From the NCBI GenBank assembly GCA_910587005.1, contig CAJULB010000003.1, positions 62,001-126,000 on the forward strand: 64,000 nucleotides of DNA, read 5' to 3'. How positions within the stretch are numbered: the stretch's first letter is position 1; the number at the start of each line of letters is the position of its first letter. Shown here one piece after another: positions 63,901 to 64,000 of this stretch. The notes under the pieces were generated by a model, which was given only the letters and a program-made list of their open reading frames with translations, ran no database searches and was not told the origin of the DNA. The DNA is from an uncultured Christensenellaceae bacterium. GTDB taxonomy: Bacteria; Bacillota; Clostridia; Christensenellales; Borkfalkiaceae. Position numbers and translations under genes: made by a program.

Positions 63901-64000
63901 CTTACTTCGCTTACGTTCAACAACGTTTCGGCGGAGTTTATAGGGCAGTCGCTTGCTTCGGCTATAACCGCTTCGGGTATGCCTGCGGGCGTTACCGCAA
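60937..64000 (+). CDS. Secreted DGR target protein with internal variable region and Ig-like repeats, 3' truncated
   Basis: At least 1021 codons from ATG 60937 with no stop before the window end. A basic N-terminus and hydrophobic segment (TKIGTLFATFALSIACLTGT) form a signal peptide. Residues ~120-470 form a DUF6273 / C-type-lectin-like domain: GGLEWTVTYLSY, DDYVWLPSLTETG, GGVWYPSQAQRKCFGG, SSWLRSG and VRPALHLNL. Residues 429-468 are the variable region. Then follow several MBG/YDG- and Big_3-type Ig-like repeats (YNWTFLPSGADQYNY; ITLNTTYKNVYNAYDTFDTT; FENSTVPYDGENHAITVGG). It is probably a surface ligand-binding protein displayed on a long stalk; the wall or membrane anchor would lie downstream. 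The ribosome site (AAAGGTAGGG) is suboptimally spaced. Confidence 0.92.
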   Translation, partial: MTIHKKGQAKNSRFYAIFHRKATKIGTLFATFALSIACLTGTLLPSKTSNAMQGGVTYSQIGEIWNDTRNRFNSAELTKLFNQLAGSDYTAATKPKDALENIKTRLNLDSSKNDSYGTKAINETAANHYNHQLTSNQIRLKNGGKDIVVEFGGLEWTVTYLSYTKTGEPIATLWLANPLGTSRWSDYWYTKYTTTNMTKQSNLYGQSYIRSETLNAGSRYTTVAGASASSVKTDITSDASVQWVENQKSYDNPFAKFTINNKETAYDNSGNNPQKFKGSLTEFLATPREVSWQEDQSWSVFGNLDYSLGNDSWDDPYVIANGVSGNGAVASTFNYYNAGNGDFRRAYGRTTDSDGDGYGDGQVYNGAGKYKIQYTDWADDYVWLPSLTETGYQNNAGTSKSTVGGVWYPSQAQRKCFGGTNDGFSSSDSSWLRSGDSLNANNAHALSASGYPTWTTVSSVAAVRPALHLNLESAASAARGIDVPEEIETETAKTYSGTAIASLQYIDLTKSEISKVELTKTDNKGNPTTSTLTAGEYSVTDGVFYATNAGKYKVTFTIKNQANKWDGSTVDPDTGVPIHPTDPDQPVIYWEILDLPDGYTPQGSSDLRLQDQTIEFEIAKAETVLSDVRRTETAQLYTGGALPPLTCTTSVNGAVTLDSDQTLDHEATLYNWTFLPSGADQYNYKQKTGTITLNVKKPLLKTLTATFDADAYKSALEAGTALPIYSSTPIANIKAIISSFVTISGKKEDGNAYTLPIYYNIDYNATDKLNGKLQYGTTSVVASYQDADMLAEGVEAVKCDIEGIPVIAVEMTGITLNTTYKNVYNAYDTFDTTDLVVTATFNDNSTKVISSADYTVEYVDSTRSKLWASDGYVTVKYVYNAENGKENTDSKTASVTVNKINFTGLTFENSTVPYDGENHAITVGGTFDPDKMTAVYAYAGAVGSGRVNVGDYTVSVSLTFTDNELITNYHPVTLADVTLKITAVDYDDLTSLTFNNVSAEFIGQSLASAITASGMPAGVTA
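62221..62341 (+). repeat. DGR variable repeat (VR)
   Basis: Encodes SSWLRSGDSLNANNAHALSA then SGYPTWTTVSSVAAVRPALH. Compared with TR1: AAC to GAC, AAT to TCT, AAC to CTC, AAT to CAT, AAC to TAC and AAT to CCT. All nine base changes are at adenines and all are non-synonymous; six of nine Asn codons are altered. The VR ends within VRPALH of the lectin-like fold, the usual structural place for DGR variation. Confidence 0.95.

Overview
The window is a chromosomal segment of a spore-forming member of the Clostridia (Firmicutes). The evidence is spoIVA and spoIIE, RNase J, type III glutamine synthetase, the DapL route to lysine, GalT of the type 2 family, the plsX-rnc-smc-ftsY cluster and many clostridial-style lipoproteins. 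The host is probably an uncultured gut lineage; no genus can be named from the sequence alone. Most of the window is ordinary core chromosome with good Shine-Dalgarno sites and strong hairpin terminators. It is punctuated by two families of dispersed intergenic repeats: composite palindromes built from GTCATTTCGA/GTCATTCTGA/GTCATGCTGA segments, and G/C-run repeats built on CCCCCTGCC...GGCGGGGG.

Layout. 1-13 kb: a 5'-truncated ATP-grasp gene, a DUF6809-like small protein, spoIVA, an alpha/beta hydrolase, a ~990-residue repetitive acidic protein, RNase J, and a tRNA wobble-uridine modification pair (trmR, trhP). 13-29.7 kb: aroA, a transglutaminase/LRR lipoprotein, dinB, glnN, purA, dapF, a paralogous lipoprotein pair, pyrG, dapL, malQ. 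29.7-45.4 kb: spoIIE and dnaA-mnmG on the minus strand; recF-PHP-vanW and plsX-rnc-smc-ftsY on the plus strand. 45.5-55 kb: rubrerythrin with a coupled, frameshifted small gene; an AraC regulator divergent from a galactose operon (galT-galK-galE-acetyltransferase-galM-GH2). 55-56.7 kb: an ABC-ATPase remnant, an orphan antitoxin and a cytidylate-kinase-like gene.

56.8-64 kb is the exciting part: a complete diversity-generating retroelement (DGR). It has a DGR-type reverse transcriptase (IGNQTSQ and YMDD motifs), an Avd-like helical accessory protein, and THREE non-identical ~121-bp template repeats in tandem, each with a conserved leader. A large secreted target protein carries one variable repeat at 62221-62341. 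That VR matches TR1 over all 121 positions except nine, and all nine are adenines in TR1: the signature of adenine-specific mutagenic retrohoming. The VR lies inside the protein, in a DUF6273/C-type-lectin-like domain ending VRPALHL, and is followed by more than 500 residues of Ig-like repeats rather than by the C terminus. TR2 and TR3 have no cognate VR here, so other targets should exist outside the window. The target promoter sits between two 31-bp perfect inverted repeats (60678-60708 and 60852-60882), which suggests an invertible, phase-variable promoter driving a hypervariable surface protein. Paired TTCGACA motifs occur upstream of both the RT and the target promoters. A DUF559 nuclease-like gene framed by direct copies of the G/C-run repeat lies between the templates and the target.
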